Shown piece by piece: positions 27,577-36,638 of a DNA stretch of 64,000 nucleotides. The notes under the pieces were generated by a model that saw only the letters and a list, made by a program, of their open reading frames with translations, searched no databases and was not told where the DNA came from. The position numbers and the translations under genes are program-made. This stretch comes from Variovorax sp. IB41. Its GTDB lineage: Bacteria > Pseudomonadota > Gammaproteobacteria > Burkholderiales > Burkholderiaceae_C. The stretch spans positions 244,147-308,146 of the forward strand of contig NZ_JAEFCB010000006.1 of NCBI RefSeq assembly GCF_016405905.1, written 5' to 3'. Positions within the stretch are counted from its first letter, which is position 1; each line of letters starts with the position of its first letter.

Positions 27577-28287
27577 ATGGAGCTCAAGCTGGCCATGTCT
27601 CTCTCGCCAACCTCCGACTCGCGTTCCCTTCGTGCCGCGCGCCATGCCCGCGCCGCCCTGAGCCGAGCCTCCCGCCGTGCCGTCGTCGCCGCCGCTGTTG
27701 CGCTCGGCGGGGCCTTCCTGATGGGCACCAACGCCTTCGCCGCACCGGCCGTGGGCCAGCAGGCGCCCGACTTCGTGGCCGTGGACACCACCGGCGCCAA
27801 GCACAAGCTCTCGGACTTCGCCGGCAAGTTCGTCGTGCTCGAATGGACCAATCCCGGCTGCCCCTTCGTGCGCAAGCACTACGGCAGCGGCAACATGCCC
27901 GCCACGCAGAAGGCCGCGACCGACAAGGGCGTGGTCTGGCTGGCCATCAACTCCACCGAGCGCGCCGCGAGCGACTACCTGAAGGCCGACGCGCTCGATG
28001 CCTGGATGAAGTCGCAATCGGCAGCGCCCACCGCCGTGCTGATGGACGAGGACGGCGTCATCGGCCAGGTCTACGGCGCGCGCACCACGCCGCACATCTT
28101 CATCATCGACCCCAAGGGCGTGCTGGTGTACGCGGGCGGCATCGACAGCATCGCGTCGGCGCGCGCGGACGACATCAAGACCGCGACCAACTACGTGAAC
28201 CAGGCGCTGGGCGAAGCCTTCGGCGGCAAGCCGGTCTCCGCAGCCACGACGCGGCCCTATGGCTGCTCGATCAAATACAAGACCTGA
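27577..28287 (+). CDS. Periplasmic thioredoxin-fold redoxin (AhpC/TlpA-like)
   Basis: A 236-residue exported redoxin. A long positively charged leader and hydrophobic stretch (AAAVALGGAFLMGTNAFA) end at a probable signal cleavage site. The mature part has GQQAPDFVAVDTTGAKHKLSDFAGKFVVLEWTNPGCPFVRKHY, placing one candidate peroxidatic cysteine in NPGCPF, then RTTPHIFIIDPKGVLVYAG with the cis-proline. There is no CxxC, so a peroxiredoxin-like role is more likely than disulfide reduction. An alternative ATG at 27595 would shorten the leader. It follows a DsbD-like reductase that could recycle it. Confidence 0.82.
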   Translation: MELKLAMSLSPTSDSRSLRAARHARAALSRASRRAVVAAAVALGGAFLMGTNAFAAPAVGQQAPDFVAVDTTGAKHKLSDFAGKFVVLEWTNPGCPFVRKHYGSGNMPATQKAATDKGVVWLAINSTERAASDYLKADALDAWMKSQSAAPTAVLMDEDGVIGQVYGARTTPHIFIIDPKGVLVYAGGIDSIASARADDIKTATNYVNQALGEAFGGKPVSAATTRPYGCSIKYKT

Positions 28288-28312
28288 CGCAGGATCTGGC
28301 GCGCATCGCGTC

Positions 28313-28370
28313 GTCACCCCCGAGTGACAGCTACCTGACCCCCGGCGTCAGCTAGCGGTCGGGAAGACCG
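28313..28370. other. Three tandem short inverted repeats
   Basis: Between the redoxin and MFS genes lie three adjacent small hairpins: GTCAC/GTGAC (28313-28328), CTGAC/GTCAG (28335-28351) and CGGTC/GACCG (28356-28370). None is followed by a T-run. They could slow transcription, protect an mRNA end or be coincidental. Confidence 0.35.
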
Positions 28371-28413
28371 TCCTACCCTCGGCGAACACCACATCGCTCA
28401 GGGGACAAACCAG

Positions 28414-29757
28414 ATGAACTCCGCGCCCTCCGCTGCGCAGCAAGGCCCGGCCGCCAGCGCCGCAGGCTCTTCCGCCTCCTCCTCGAAATTCGCCACCGTC
28501 CTGCGCGTGACCGGCGGCAACTTCATGGAGATGTTCGACTTCTTCCTGTTCGGCTTCTACGCCACGCAGATCTCCAAGGCGTTCTTCCCCGCGGGCAACG
28601 AGTTCGCCTCGCTGATGCTCACGTTCATGACCTTCGGCGCGGGCTTCCTGATGCGTCCGCTGGGCGCGATCTTTCTCGGCGCCTACGTCGACCGCGTCGG
28701 CCGCCGCAAGGGCCTGATCGTCACGCTCGCGCTCATGGCGCTGGGCACGCTGCTCATCGCCTGCGTGCCGGCCTACGCGACCATCGGCGTCATCGCGCCG
28801 CTCTTGGTGCTCATCGGCCGGCTGCTGCAGGGCTTCTCGGCGGGCGTGGAACTGGGCGGCGTGTCGGTGTACCTCTCGGAGATGGCCACGCCGGGCCGCA
28901 AGGGCTTCTACGTGAGCTGGCAGTCGGCCAGCCAGCAGGTGGCCATCGTGGTGGCGGCCGCGCTCGGCTACTGGCTCAACGTGACCTACTCCTCGCAGGA
29001 GATCGGCGACTTCTACTGGCGCGTGCCCTTCTTCGTCGGCTGCCTCATCGTGCCGGTGCTCTTCGTCATCCGCCGCTCGCTGCAGGAGACCGAGGAATTC
29101 ATGGCGCGCAAGCACCGCCCCGATGCGCGCGAGATCTTCCAGTCGATGGTCGCCAACTGGGGGCTGGTGGTCGCCGGGATGATGCTGGTGTCGATGACCA
29201 CCGTGTCGTTCTATCTCATCACCGTCTACACGCCGACCTTCGGCAAGTCGGTGCTGCACCTGAGCACGACCGATGCGCTCGTCGTCACGCTGTGCGTGGC
29301 CGTCTCCAACTTCATCTGGCTGCCGATCATGGGCGCGCTGTCGGACCGCGTGGGGCGCAAGCCGCTGCTGATCCTGTTCACGGTGCTGACGATCCTTACC
29401 GCGTACCCGTCGCTCAAGTGGCTGGTGGGCGCGCCGAGTTTCGCGCGCATGCTCGAAGTGGAGCTGTGGCTGTCGTTCCTCTACGCGAGCTACAACGGCG
29501 CGATGGTGGTCGCGCTCACAGAGGTGATGCCGGTGAATGTGCGCACCGCCGGTTTCTCGCTGGCCTACAGCCTGGCGACGGCGCTGTTCGGCGGCTTCAC
29601 GCCGGCCATCGCGACGGGGCTGATCGAGATGACCGGCGACAAGGGCGCGCCGGGGTTGTGGATGACGGCCGCCGCCATCTGCGGCCTCATCGCCACGCTG
29701 GTGCTCTACCGGCGCAACGTGAGCCCGGCGGATTCGCGGCGCGTGCCGGTGGTCTGA
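28414..29757 (+). CDS. MFS transporter, citrate/tricarballylate-type proton symporter
   Basis: A 447-residue major facilitator of the metabolite:proton symporter group. Visible hallmarks are [20 protein letters not shown] in helix 1, [22 protein letters not shown] in loop 2-3, [24 protein letters not shown], and the second-half repeat [13 protein letters not shown]. The opening resembles CitA/TcuC citrate and tricarballylate carriers. It probably imports a tri- or dicarboxylate. It stands as a single gene, with an SDR gene facing it 6 bases away. Confidence 0.9.
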   Translation: MNSAPSAAQQGPAASAAGSSASSSKFATVLRVTGGNFMEMFDFFLFGFYATQISKAFFPAGNEFASLMLTFMTFGAGFLMRPLGAIFLGAYVDRVGRRKGLIVTLALMALGTLLIACVPAYATIGVIAPLLVLIGRLLQGFSAGVELGGVSVYLSEMATPGRKGFYVSWQSASQQVAIVVAAALGYWLNVTYSSQEIGDFYWRVPFFVGCLIVPVLFVIRRSLQETEEFMARKHRPDAREIFQSMVANWGLVVAGMMLVSMTTVSFYLITVYTPTFGKSVLHLSTTDALVVTLCVAVSNFIWLPIMGALSDRVGRKPLLILFTVLTILTAYPSLKWLVGAPSFARMLEVELWLSFLYASYNGAMVVALTEVMPVNVRTAGFSLAYSLATALFGGFTPAIATGLIEMTGDKGAPGLWMTAAAICGLIATLVLYRRNVSPADSRRVPVV

Positions 29758-29763
29758 GTTTCT

Positions 29764-30483
29764 TCAGACCAATCGAAGCCCGCCGTCGCACTCGATCACC
29801 GTGCCCGTGGTGTAGCCGTTCTCGATCAGGAACTGGATCGCGTGCGCCACGTCCTGCGGCTGTCCCACACGGCCGACGGGCAGGGTTTCGACCTGCTGGC
29901 GGAACAGGTCGTCCTTGAGCGCAGCGGGCACTCGGTTCCACCAGGGCGTGTCGACCAGGCCCGGTGACACCGCATTCACCCGGCTCGGTTTGAGTTCGCG
30001 CGCCAGGCTGCCGACCATCGCTTCGAGCGCGCCATTGATCGCGGCCAGCCCCGCCGTACCGGGCAGCGCATTGCGCGCCGAGATCGCCGTCACGAAAGTG
30101 ATGCTGCCGCCCTTGCGCAGCACCCGCGCCCCCGCCTGCGCCGCTTCGAGTTGCGGCCAGAACTTGGCTTCGAAGCCGCGTCGCAGCGACTGCAGGTCGA
30201 GCTGCACGAATTCACCCGCGCCCTCGCCGCCACTGAGCGTAAGCACGAGGTGATCGATGGGCCCGGTCTTCTCGAAGAAGGCGTCCAGCGCACCGCGGTC
30301 GCAGGCATCGAAGGCCGCGCCGCTCACCTTCTCGCCCAGGCCGCCGATCGCTTCCTGCAACTTGCCGTTGTCGCGCCCTGTCGCGATGACGCGCGCCCCC
30401 GCCGCCGCGAGCCGCCGCACGGTCTCCAGGCCCACGCCGGACGAGCCGCCGACGACCACCACTGTCTGTTGTTCCAAAGCCAT
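29764..30483 (-). CDS. SDR family protein with non-classical active site
   Basis: A 239-residue Rossmann-fold SDR with VVVVGGSSGVGLETVRRL for cofactor binding and a C-terminal YTTGTVIECDGGLRLV. In the catalytic segment SARNALPGTAGLAAINGALEAM the usual Tyr-x-x-x-Lys is absent: the lysine position before GAL is asparagine and no tyrosine lies four residues earlier. It may act by a different mechanism. The start at 30483 is preferred; open frame continues to 30558 across the divergent region. It is probably controlled by the divergent LysR gene. Confidence 0.82.
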   Translation of the reverse strand: MALEQQTVVVVGGSSGVGLETVRRLAAAGARVIATGRDNGKLQEAIGGLGEKVSGAAFDACDRGALDAFFEKTGPIDHLVLTLSGGEGAGEFVQLDLQSLRRGFEAKFWPQLEAAQAGARVLRKGGSITFVTAISARNALPGTAGLAAINGALEAMVGSLARELKPSRVNAVSPGLVDTPWWNRVPAALKDDLFRQQVETLPVGRVGQPQDVAHAIQFLIENGYTTGTVIECDGGLRLV

Positions 30484-30538
30484 GTCGAATCCTTTGCTTA
30501 CCTGATGAGCCTTCAGGTTAGGGAGCGCCGCCTTATCA

Positions 30539-30553
30539 TTCAAATCGTTTGAA
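30539..30553. promoter_or_regulatory. LysR-type operator (T-N11-A)
   Basis: TTCAAATCGTTTGAA is a perfect inverted repeat with six-base arms and a three-base centre, fitting the LysR T-N11-A rule. It lies 4 bases before the LysR start codon and 56 bases before the divergent SDR start. It suggests autoregulation and control of the SDR gene. Confidence 0.7.
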
Positions 30554-30556
30554 ACC

Positions 30557-31492
30557 ATGAGTCACATCAACGAAAGTGATTTCAGGCGGCTGGACCTGAA
30601 CCTGCTGCTGGTGTTCCACGCACTGCTGCACGAACGCAGCGTCACGCGTGCAGCGCGGCGCCTTTTCATCGGCCAGCCGGCGCTGAGCGGCGCACTCAAG
30701 CGCCTGCGCACAGCGCTGGGCGACGAGTTGTTCGTGCGCACCTCGCACGGCATGACGCCGACGCCGCGCGCGCTCGAGCTCGCACGCGTCATCGAGCCGC
30801 TGCTGCTGTCGCTGCAGCAGGCGCTGCATGCGAAGCCGGCGTTCGACCCCGCGAAGGCCGAGCGCGTGTTCCGCATCGGGGTGAGCGATGCACTCGAAGT
30901 CGCGCTCATGCCGCGGCTCATGCAGCGCCTGTCGGTCGAGGCGCCCGGCGTGCGGCTGATCGCGCGCGGGGCCGACCGCGCCGACGCGCCCGCCCTGCTC
31001 GACGCGGCCGAGATCGAGCTGGCCGTAGGCGTCTTCACCGAATGCGCCGCCTGGCACCGCCGGCGGGCGCTGTTCGACTGGCACTTCGTCTGCGTCTACA
31101 ACCCCGCGCTCGTGAAGGTGCGCGGCAAGCGCGTGACGTTGAAGGAATACCTGCGCCATCCGCACCTGCTCACCTCGTTCAGCGCCGACCTGAGCGGCCT
31201 GGTCGACGAGTTGTTGCGCGAACAGGGACTCACGCGCCAGGTCGTGTTTTCGAGCCGCAACTTCGCCACCAGCCCCTTCATCGTGCGGCAGATGCCCGCG
31301 ATCACCACCGTGCCCACCTTCGCGGCGGCCACCTGGCGCGATGCGCTGGGGCTGGCGGTCAGCCCGCTGCCCTTCGACTCGCCCAGCTACGAGGTGTCGC
31401 TCCTGTGGACGGCCGCGCACGACGGCGACCTGGGCCTGCAGTGGCTCATTTCGCTGATCCACGAGGTCTTTGGCGGCAAACCCGTGCGTTGA
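30557..31492 (+). CDS. LysR family transcriptional regulator
   Basis: A 311-residue regulator of the NodD/PcpR-like LysR group. The DNA-binding region reads LDLNLLLVFHALLHERSVTRAARRLFIGQPALSGALKRLRTALGDELFVRTSHGMTPTP-like, here recognised by RRLDLNLLLVF and ARRLFIGQPALSGALKRLR. An effector domain follows (FRIGVSDALEVALMPRLM). It is divergent from the SDR at 29764-30483 with a perfect T-N11-A site between them. Effector unknown. Confidence 0.92.
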   Translation: MSHINESDFRRLDLNLLLVFHALLHERSVTRAARRLFIGQPALSGALKRLRTALGDELFVRTSHGMTPTPRALELARVIEPLLLSLQQALHAKPAFDPAKAERVFRIGVSDALEVALMPRLMQRLSVEAPGVRLIARGADRADAPALLDAAEIELAVGVFTECAAWHRRRALFDWHFVCVYNPALVKVRGKRVTLKEYLRHPHLLTSFSADLSGLVDELLREQGLTRQVVFSSRNFATSPFIVRQMPAITTVPTFAAATWRDALGLAVSPLPFDSPSYEVSLLWTAAHDGDLGLQWLISLIHEVFGGKPVR

Positions 31493-31525
31493 TCCGGTGC
31501 GCGGGGCCCCTGCGACAATCGGGAA

Positions 31526-32635
31526 ATGCCTTTCGCCCCACTGCAAAACGACACTTTCCTGCGAGCCTGCTGGCGCCAGGCCACCGATCACACCCCCGTC
31601 TGGCTGATGCGCCAGGCCGGCCGCTACCTGCCGGAGTACGTCGCCACGCGCGCCAAGGCCGGCAGCTTCATGGGGCTGGCGACCAACACCGACTACGCCA
31701 CCGAAGTCACGCTGCAGCCGCTCGCGCGCTATCCGCTGGACGCGGCCATCCTGTTCTCCGACATCCTCACCGTGCCCGACGCGATGGGCCTGGGCCTGTC
31801 GTTCGAGGCCGGTGAAGGTCCGCGCTTTGCCCGCCCGGTGCGCGATGAAGCGGCCGTCGCCGCGCTCGAAGTGCCCGACATGGACAAGCTGCGCTACGTG
31901 TTCGACGCCGTGGCCTCGATCCGCCGCGCGCTCGACGGCCGCGTGCCGCTCATCGGCTTCTCGGGCAGCCCCTGGACGCTGGCCTGCTACATGGTCGAAG
32001 GCGCGGGCTCCAGCGACTACCGGCTCGTGAAAAGCATGCTCTACAGCCGCCCCGACCTGATGCACCGCGTGCTCGCGGTCAATGCCGATTCGGTGGCCAC
32101 GTACCTCAACGCGCAGATCGACGCCGGCGCGCAGGCCGTGATGATCTTCGACAGCTGGGGCGGCGTGCTGGCCGACGGCGCCTTCCAGGAATTCAGCCTC
32201 GCCTACACGGCGCGCGTGCTCGCGGGCTTGAAGCGCACCGGCGCCGACGGCCAACCCGTGCCGCGCATCGTGTTCACCAAGGGCGGGGGCCTGTGGCTCG
32301 ACGCCATGCGCGCGCTCGACTGCGAAGTGCTCGGCGTGGACTGGACCGTGAACCTCGCCGCCGCGCGCCGCCAGGTCGCCGAAGGCACCGACGGCCAGGC
32401 CAAGGCGCTGCAGGGCAACATCGATCCGAACGTGCTGTTCGCGCCGCCCGCGCAGATCGAGGCCGAGGTGGCGAAGGTGCTCAAGGCATTCGGCAAACCC
32501 CACGCAGACCGCGCCGCGCAAGGCCCGACGCACATCTTCAACCTGGGCCACGGCATCAGCCAGTTCACGCCGCCCGACCATGTGGCGGCGCTGGTCGAAG
32601 CGGTGCACACGCAGTCGCGCGCCCTGCGCGGTTAA
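31526..32635 (+). CDS. hemE: Uroporphyrinogen decarboxylase
   Basis: A 369-residue cytosolic enzyme of haem and sirohaem-branch tetrapyrrole synthesis that removes four carboxyl groups from uroporphyrinogen III. Both family signatures are complete: [16 protein letters not shown] near residue 24 and [16 protein letters not shown] near residue 148. [15 protein letters not shown] and [10 protein letters not shown] are also typical. Length is normal for the family. It is followed by the AT-rich DnaA-box region and priA, an order I recognise from other Burkholderiales. Confidence 0.97.
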   Translation: MPFAPLQNDTFLRACWRQATDHTPVWLMRQAGRYLPEYVATRAKAGSFMGLATNTDYATEVTLQPLARYPLDAAILFSDILTVPDAMGLGLSFEAGEGPRFARPVRDEAAVAALEVPDMDKLRYVFDAVASIRRALDGRVPLIGFSGSPWTLACYMVEGAGSSDYRLVKSMLYSRPDLMHRVLAVNADSVATYLNAQIDAGAQAVMIFDSWGGVLADGAFQEFSLAYTARVLAGLKRTGADGQPVPRIVFTKGGGLWLDAMRALDCEVLGVDWTVNLAAARRQVAEGTDGQAKALQGNIDPNVLFAPPAQIEAEVAKVLKAFGKPHADRAAQGPTHIFNLGHGISQFTPPDHVAALVEAVHTQSRALRG

Positions 32636-32733
32636 AACTGTGACTTGCGGGCCGCCGCGTGGAAGCGCGGGGCGCCGTGGAAAATCGGTCCGCCGCCGTT
32701 TGTCAAGCCTAAAAACGGTCTAGTGGGTCCGAC

Positions 32734-32742
32734 TTATGCACA
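32734..32742 (+). promoter_or_regulatory. DnaA box (TTATGCACA)
   Basis: A perfect match to the TTATNCACA consensus for DnaA binding, in the hemE-priA gap and 187 bases from a second perfect box in the same orientation. Confidence 0.6.
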
Positions 32743-32868
32743 AAACCCGTGTTGCAGTGCGCAAGATTATCTGAGGTACCGGCGTCTTTGCTCCCAAACC
32801 AATAGCACGCGTAAGCTGTTGATTTATATAGGATTTGAACTTTGCTTTTTTTTGGGGCAATCCAGCGA

Positions 32869-32889
32869 GAGCCTTGATTTTCAAGGCTC
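32869..32889. repeat. Perfect inverted repeat in the hemE-priA gap
   Basis: GAGCCTTGA and TCAAGGCTC form a nine-base stem around a TTT loop. A further GAGCCTTG copy lies at 32901-32908. It is followed by CCCCAG rather than a T-run, so a simple rho-independent terminator is unlikely on the + strand. Confidence 0.55.
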
Positions 32890-32920
32890 CCCAGCGTGTC
32901 GAGCCTTGTTGTCAACAAAG

Positions 32921-32929
32921 TTATCCACA
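32921..32929 (+). promoter_or_regulatory. DnaA box (TTATCCACA)
   Basis: A perfect, high-affinity-type DnaA box, immediately downstream of a TTGTTG/CAACAA inverted repeat and 85 bases before the first possible priA start. Confidence 0.65.
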
Positions 32930-33005
32930 GAAACTCTGGATGGCTGGCAAAGCACTGAAAAATCAACAACTTAAGTGGATTTGCTCAAAGTCGCATTAAC
33001 AACCG

Positions 33006-35210
33006 TTGCCAAGAAGGTCTTCCATCTCCACTGCCGGCCCCGCCCCCGAAACGGACGCCCCGACCCCGGGTAACTCCCCTCCGCCGCCGCCCGAAAGCGC
33101 GCCGGCGAGCGTGGCATGGCGGCTCGATATCGCGGTGCAGACGCCGGCGCACGCCGCGCTCGGCGACCTGCTGAGCTACGCCGGCGCGGCGCCGCTCGTG
33201 CCCGGCACGCTGGTGCGGGTGCCGCTGGGCCGGCGCGAGGTGCTGGGCGTGGTGTGGAATCCACCCACCTCGCTCGAGGGTGCCGAGCCCGACATGGCGC
33301 TCAAGCCCGTGGGCGCCGCGCTCGATGCGCTGGCGCCGCTCGGCGAGGCCTGGCGCGATCTCGTGGCCTTTGCCGCGCGCTACTACCAGCGCTCCATCGG
33401 CGAGATCGCCCTGGCGTCCCTCCCGCCGCAACTGCGCGACCTGACGACGACGCAGCTCGCGCGCCGCCTCAAGCGCAAGACGACGACCGGACCCGTCGCC
33501 CAGACGGCCGAAGCCGCCAACCTGATCGCGCTGAGCCCGGAGCAGACGGCCGCCCTTGCCCGCATCGAGGCCGAGAGCGGCACCTTCCTCCTGGTGGGCA
33601 GCACCGGCAGCGGCAAGACCGAGGTGTACCTGCGCTGCGTGGCCGACCTGCTCGCGCGCGACCCCGAGGCGCAGGCGCTGGTGATGGTGCCCGAGATCAA
33701 CCTCACGCCGCAGCTGGAGGCGCGCTTCAAGGCGCGCTTCGGCGACGAGGCGGTGGTGTCGCTGCACAGCGGCATGACGAATCCGCAGCGGCTGGCAAGC
33801 TGGCTCGCGGCGCACGGCGGCGCCGCGCGCATCGTGCTGGGCACGCGCATGGCGGTGTTCGCGTCGATCCCGGGGTTGAAGCTCATCGTGGTCGACGAGG
33901 AACACGACCCGAGCTACAAGCAGCAGGAAGGCGCGCGTTATTCCGCGCGCGACCTGGCCGTATGGCGCGGCCAGCGCGAGGGCGCGAAGGTGATCCTCGG
34001 TTCGGCCACGCCGTCGCTCGAGAGCTGGCACCAGAGCCGCCCGGCCGAAGGCGAGGACCCGGGCGGGCGCTATGTGCGGCTGGAGATGCCCTCGCGCATC
34101 GGCGCCGGCGAGCTGCCCGCGGTGCGGCTGGTCGACATGAACCTGCAGCCGCCCAAGACGGTGCTCTCGGGCGCCCTGCTCGATGCCATCGGCCAGCGCA
34201 TCGCGCGCGGCGAGCAGAGCATGATCTTTTTGAACCGCCGCGGCTACGCGCCGGTGTTGGCCTGCGGCGACTGCGGCTGGAAGAGCGAATGCCCGCACTG
34301 CAGCGCCTACCGCGTGTTCCACAAGATCGACCGCACGCTGCGCTGCCACCACTGCGGCTTCACCGAGCGCGTGCCGCGCGCCTGCCCGGCCTGCGGCAAC
34401 CCCGACATCGCGCCCGTGGGCCGCGGCACCGAGCGGCTCGAGGAGCACCTGGCCGAGCTGTTCGTGGACGTGAAGCGGCCCGACGGCAGCGCGGTGCGCA
34501 TCGCGCGCATCGACGCCGACAGCACGAAGAAGCAAGGCGCGCTCGAATCGCAGCTCGCCGCCGTGCACGCGGGCGAGGTCGATGTGCTGGTGGGCACGCA
34601 GATGATCGCCAAGGGCCACGACTTCCGCCGCATCACGCTGGTGGCCGCGGTGAACCCCGACGGCGCGCTGTTCTCCAGCGACTTCCGCGCGCCCGAGCGG
34701 CTGTTCAGCCTCTTGATGCAATCGGCCGGCCGCGCCGGGCGCGACGCCGCCTACCTCGCCGCGCAGGGCGCGACCGCCGAGATGTGGATCCAGACCTTCC
34801 ACTCGCAGCACCCGCTCTTCATGGCGCTGCGCAAGCACGACTACGCCGCGTTCGCGAAGCAGCAGCTCGACGAGCGCCAGGCCGCCGCGATGCCGCCGTT
34901 CGCGTTCCAGGCGCTGCTGCGCGCCGATGCGCGCGAGCAGGCGGTGGCGCAGGCCTTCCTGAACATCGCGGCCGATGCGGCCGAGGCCCTGCCGGGCGCC
35001 GACATCGTCACGCGCTATCCCGCGGTGCCTCTGTCGATCCAGCGCGTGGCCAACGTGGAGCGCGCGCAGATGCTCATCGAAAGCCCCTCGCGCGCCGCGC
35101 TGCAGCGCCTGCTCGCGAACTGGCAGCCGCTGCTGCACGAATTGCGGCGCACGCCCGAGGGCAAGGGCGTGATCCGCTGGCTGGTCGACGTCGATCCGCA
35201 CAGCATCTGA
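33006..35210 (+). CDS. priA: Primosomal replication-restart helicase PriA
   Basis: A 734-residue superfamily-2 DNA helicase that reloads the replisome at stalled forks. Visible parts are the N-terminal fork-binding domain (WRLDIAVQTPAHAALGDLLSY), Walker A GSTGSGKTEVYLR, the DEEHD box in IVVDEEHDPSYKQQ, eight zinc-binding cysteines between ACGDCGWKSECPHC and CPACGN, and the helicase motif QSAGRAGRDAAYLA. The start is uncertain: there is no ATG near the family N-terminus. The TTG at 33006 is only three codons after an in-frame stop, and a GTG at 33111 would remove a proline-rich 35-residue leader. Confidence 0.93.
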   Translation: MPRRSSISTAGPAPETDAPTPGNSPPPPPESAPASVAWRLDIAVQTPAHAALGDLLSYAGAAPLVPGTLVRVPLGRREVLGVVWNPPTSLEGAEPDMALKPVGAALDALAPLGEAWRDLVAFAARYYQRSIGEIALASLPPQLRDLTTTQLARRLKRKTTTGPVAQTAEAANLIALSPEQTAALARIEAESGTFLLVGSTGSGKTEVYLRCVADLLARDPEAQALVMVPEINLTPQLEARFKARFGDEAVVSLHSGMTNPQRLASWLAAHGGAARIVLGTRMAVFASIPGLKLIVVDEEHDPSYKQQEGARYSARDLAVWRGQREGAKVILGSATPSLESWHQSRPAEGEDPGGRYVRLEMPSRIGAGELPAVRLVDMNLQPPKTVLSGALLDAIGQRIARGEQSMIFLNRRGYAPVLACGDCGWKSECPHCSAYRVFHKIDRTLRCHHCGFTERVPRACPACGNPDIAPVGRGTERLEEHLAELFVDVKRPDGSAVRIARIDADSTKKQGALESQLAAVHAGEVDVLVGTQMIAKGHDFRRITLVAAVNPDGALFSSDFRAPERLFSLLMQSAGRAGRDAAYLAAQGATAEMWIQTFHSQHPLFMALRKHDYAAFAKQQLDERQAAAMPPFAFQALLRADAREQAVAQAFLNIAADAAEALPGADIVTRYPAVPLSIQRVANVERAQMLIESPSRAALQRLLANWQPLLHELRRTPEGKGVIRWLVDVDPHSI

Positions 35211-35258
35211 GCCGGTTGTCCTGCATGGGGCGCCAACGGGGAGCGCCAAGGTCATCCG

Positions 35259-36158
35259 ATGAGCACTTCCATCGCCACTGTCGCCACCATGGCCCGCCGG
35301 ATGAGTGCCGGCGTCTTTCTGCTGGCGGCTTCGATGCTGGCCCTGGCGCAGCCATCGCCCGCGCCGCTAGCCACAGGCCCGGCGGCCGAGTTGCGCGCCA
35401 AGCTGCAATCACTCGCACCGCAGCTGGAACGCAACGCCTTTCGCCGCCCGCTCGCGCTCGAATCGAGCGAGGCCGCGGACCGGTTGAGCGGTGACGTCTA
35501 TGCGCTGGTGGACCATCCCTTCACCCGCGTGAGCGGCGCGCTGCGGGAGCCTGGGGCGTGGTGCCAGGTGCTGATGCTTCACCTCAACACCAAGCACTGT
35601 GCGGTCAAGAGCGGCGGCGCCACGCTGGCGGTGGCCATCGGCCGCAAGTTCGACCAGCCGCTCGCGGACGCGCAGACCATCGCCTTCGCCTACACCCTGG
35701 GCAAGGCGGATGCGGACTACCTGAACGTTCGCCTGAGCGCAGACACCGGCCCGCTCTCCACGCGCGACTACAGCATCGTGTTCGAAGCCTCGCCGGTGGA
35801 CGGCGGCAAGACCGCGATCCACCTGCGCTATGCGTACGCCTACGGCACCGCGGCGCGGCTCGCGATGAAGGGCTACCTCGCCACGCTGGGCAGCGACAAG
35901 GTCGGCTTCACGCCCGCGGGGCAAGGCGGCTACATCGGCGGCGTGCGCGGCGTGGTGGAGCGCAACACCATGCGCTACTACCTGGCGATCGACAGCTACC
36001 TGGATGCGCCCGACCAGGCGCAACTGGCGCAGCGCCTGGCGGCGTGGTTCGATGCGACGGAGCAGTATGCAAAGCAGCTTCACGAAATCGAGAAGAGCGA
36101 CTACCTCACGATGAAGCGCCACGAGTTCCAGCGCATGCAGCAGCCGGCCGCGTCCTGA
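35259..36158 (+). CDS. Exported protein of unknown function
   Basis: A 299-residue protein with a signal peptide (MSAGVFLLAASMLALAQP). The mature part is helical at the start (AAELRAKLQSLAPQLERNAF) and then mixed, with KADADYLNVRLSADTGPLSTRDYSIVFEA and TAIHLRYAYAYGTAARLAMKGYLATLG. The second part is reminiscent of START/SRPBCC-like lipid-binding proteins, but I would not assign that. Three cysteines are visible, two of them close together (WCQVLMLHLNTKHC). It lies 48 bases after priA on the same strand. Function unknown. Confidence 0.75.
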   Translation: MSTSIATVATMARRMSAGVFLLAASMLALAQPSPAPLATGPAAELRAKLQSLAPQLERNAFRRPLALESSEAADRLSGDVYALVDHPFTRVSGALREPGAWCQVLMLHLNTKHCAVKSGGATLAVAIGRKFDQPLADAQTIAFAYTLGKADADYLNVRLSADTGPLSTRDYSIVFEASPVDGGKTAIHLRYAYAYGTAARLAMKGYLATLGSDKVGFTPAGQGGYIGGVRGVVERNTMRYYLAIDSYLDAPDQAQLAQRLAAWFDATEQYAKQLHEIEKSDYLTMKRHEFQRMQQPAAS

Positions 36159-36189
36159 CGCGACGCGGTCATTCCAAGAACTCAGTCGA

Positions 36190-36402
36190 TCAGTGGTAGC
36201 CCGTGGGCTCCTTGCCCATGTCCACGTAGCGCAACTCGCGGTGATGCCGGCGCCGCGCAATGCTGCCGGGCCATGCGAACACCACCAGGCTCAATGCAGC
36301 CAGCGCGATCGACGTTGCGGTGCCGAGCACCCCGACATGCCAGACCCAGCCCACGCCCGCGAGCCAGGCCACCCACACCATGATGCGAACCAGTATTGCC
36401 AT
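36190..36402 (-). CDS. Small membrane protein of unknown function
   Basis: A 70-residue protein with two hydrophobic helices (ILVRIMVWVAWLAGVGWVW and ATSIALAALSLVVFAWPG) followed by a basic tail RRRHHRELRYVDMGKEP. Topology suggests an inner-membrane hairpin with a cytosolic tail. An in-frame upstream ATG at 36438 would add 12 residues; the chosen start begins just before the first helix. It lies between two + strand genes for exported proteins. No family recognised. Confidence 0.55.
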   Translation of the reverse strand: MAILVRIMVWVAWLAGVGWVWHVGVLGTATSIALAALSLVVFAWPGSIARRRHHRELRYVDMGKEPTGYH

Positions 36403-36638
36403 CGCACACCCCCATTCACATCTTTGACCTGGGACCACTGTAGCAGCGCATCTGCAAACTCAAGCATTCATCTGAAGAGATACCCGATCCCTATGACTTA
36501 CGGCCTGCCCTTGGACTACCTGGAAATAATTGGAAAAAAGAGTTGACGTGGCGCGGCGACGCTGCTCAAGCTGTAAACGCGCGGACTCCTTCCCGGATTT
36601 CGCGTTCCAGGCAAGCTCGTTTACACGCAAAGGTCGCC

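Larger units (their letters stand above)
32636..33005. other. AT-rich intergenic region with DnaA boxes and inverted repeats
   Basis: About 370 bases without a convincing gene. Composition is far more AT-rich than the window average, with an A/T run near 32820-32856 ending in eight T. It contains two perfect DnaA boxes, a nine-base-arm hairpin, and an inverted repeat TTGTTG-T-CAACAA at 32906-32918 directly before the second box. GAGCCTTG (or its complement) occurs three times between 32869 and 32908. It may be a priA promoter under DnaA control, a DnaA titration or reactivation site, or part of a replication origin. Confidence 0.55.

Noticed and set aside
36493..36546. Seventeen-codon frame MTYGLPLDYLEIIGKKS in the AT-rich gap before the ClpP-like gene.
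   Set aside because: No Shine-Dalgarno, no leader-peptide features such as a regulatory codon run, and no attenuator structure following.
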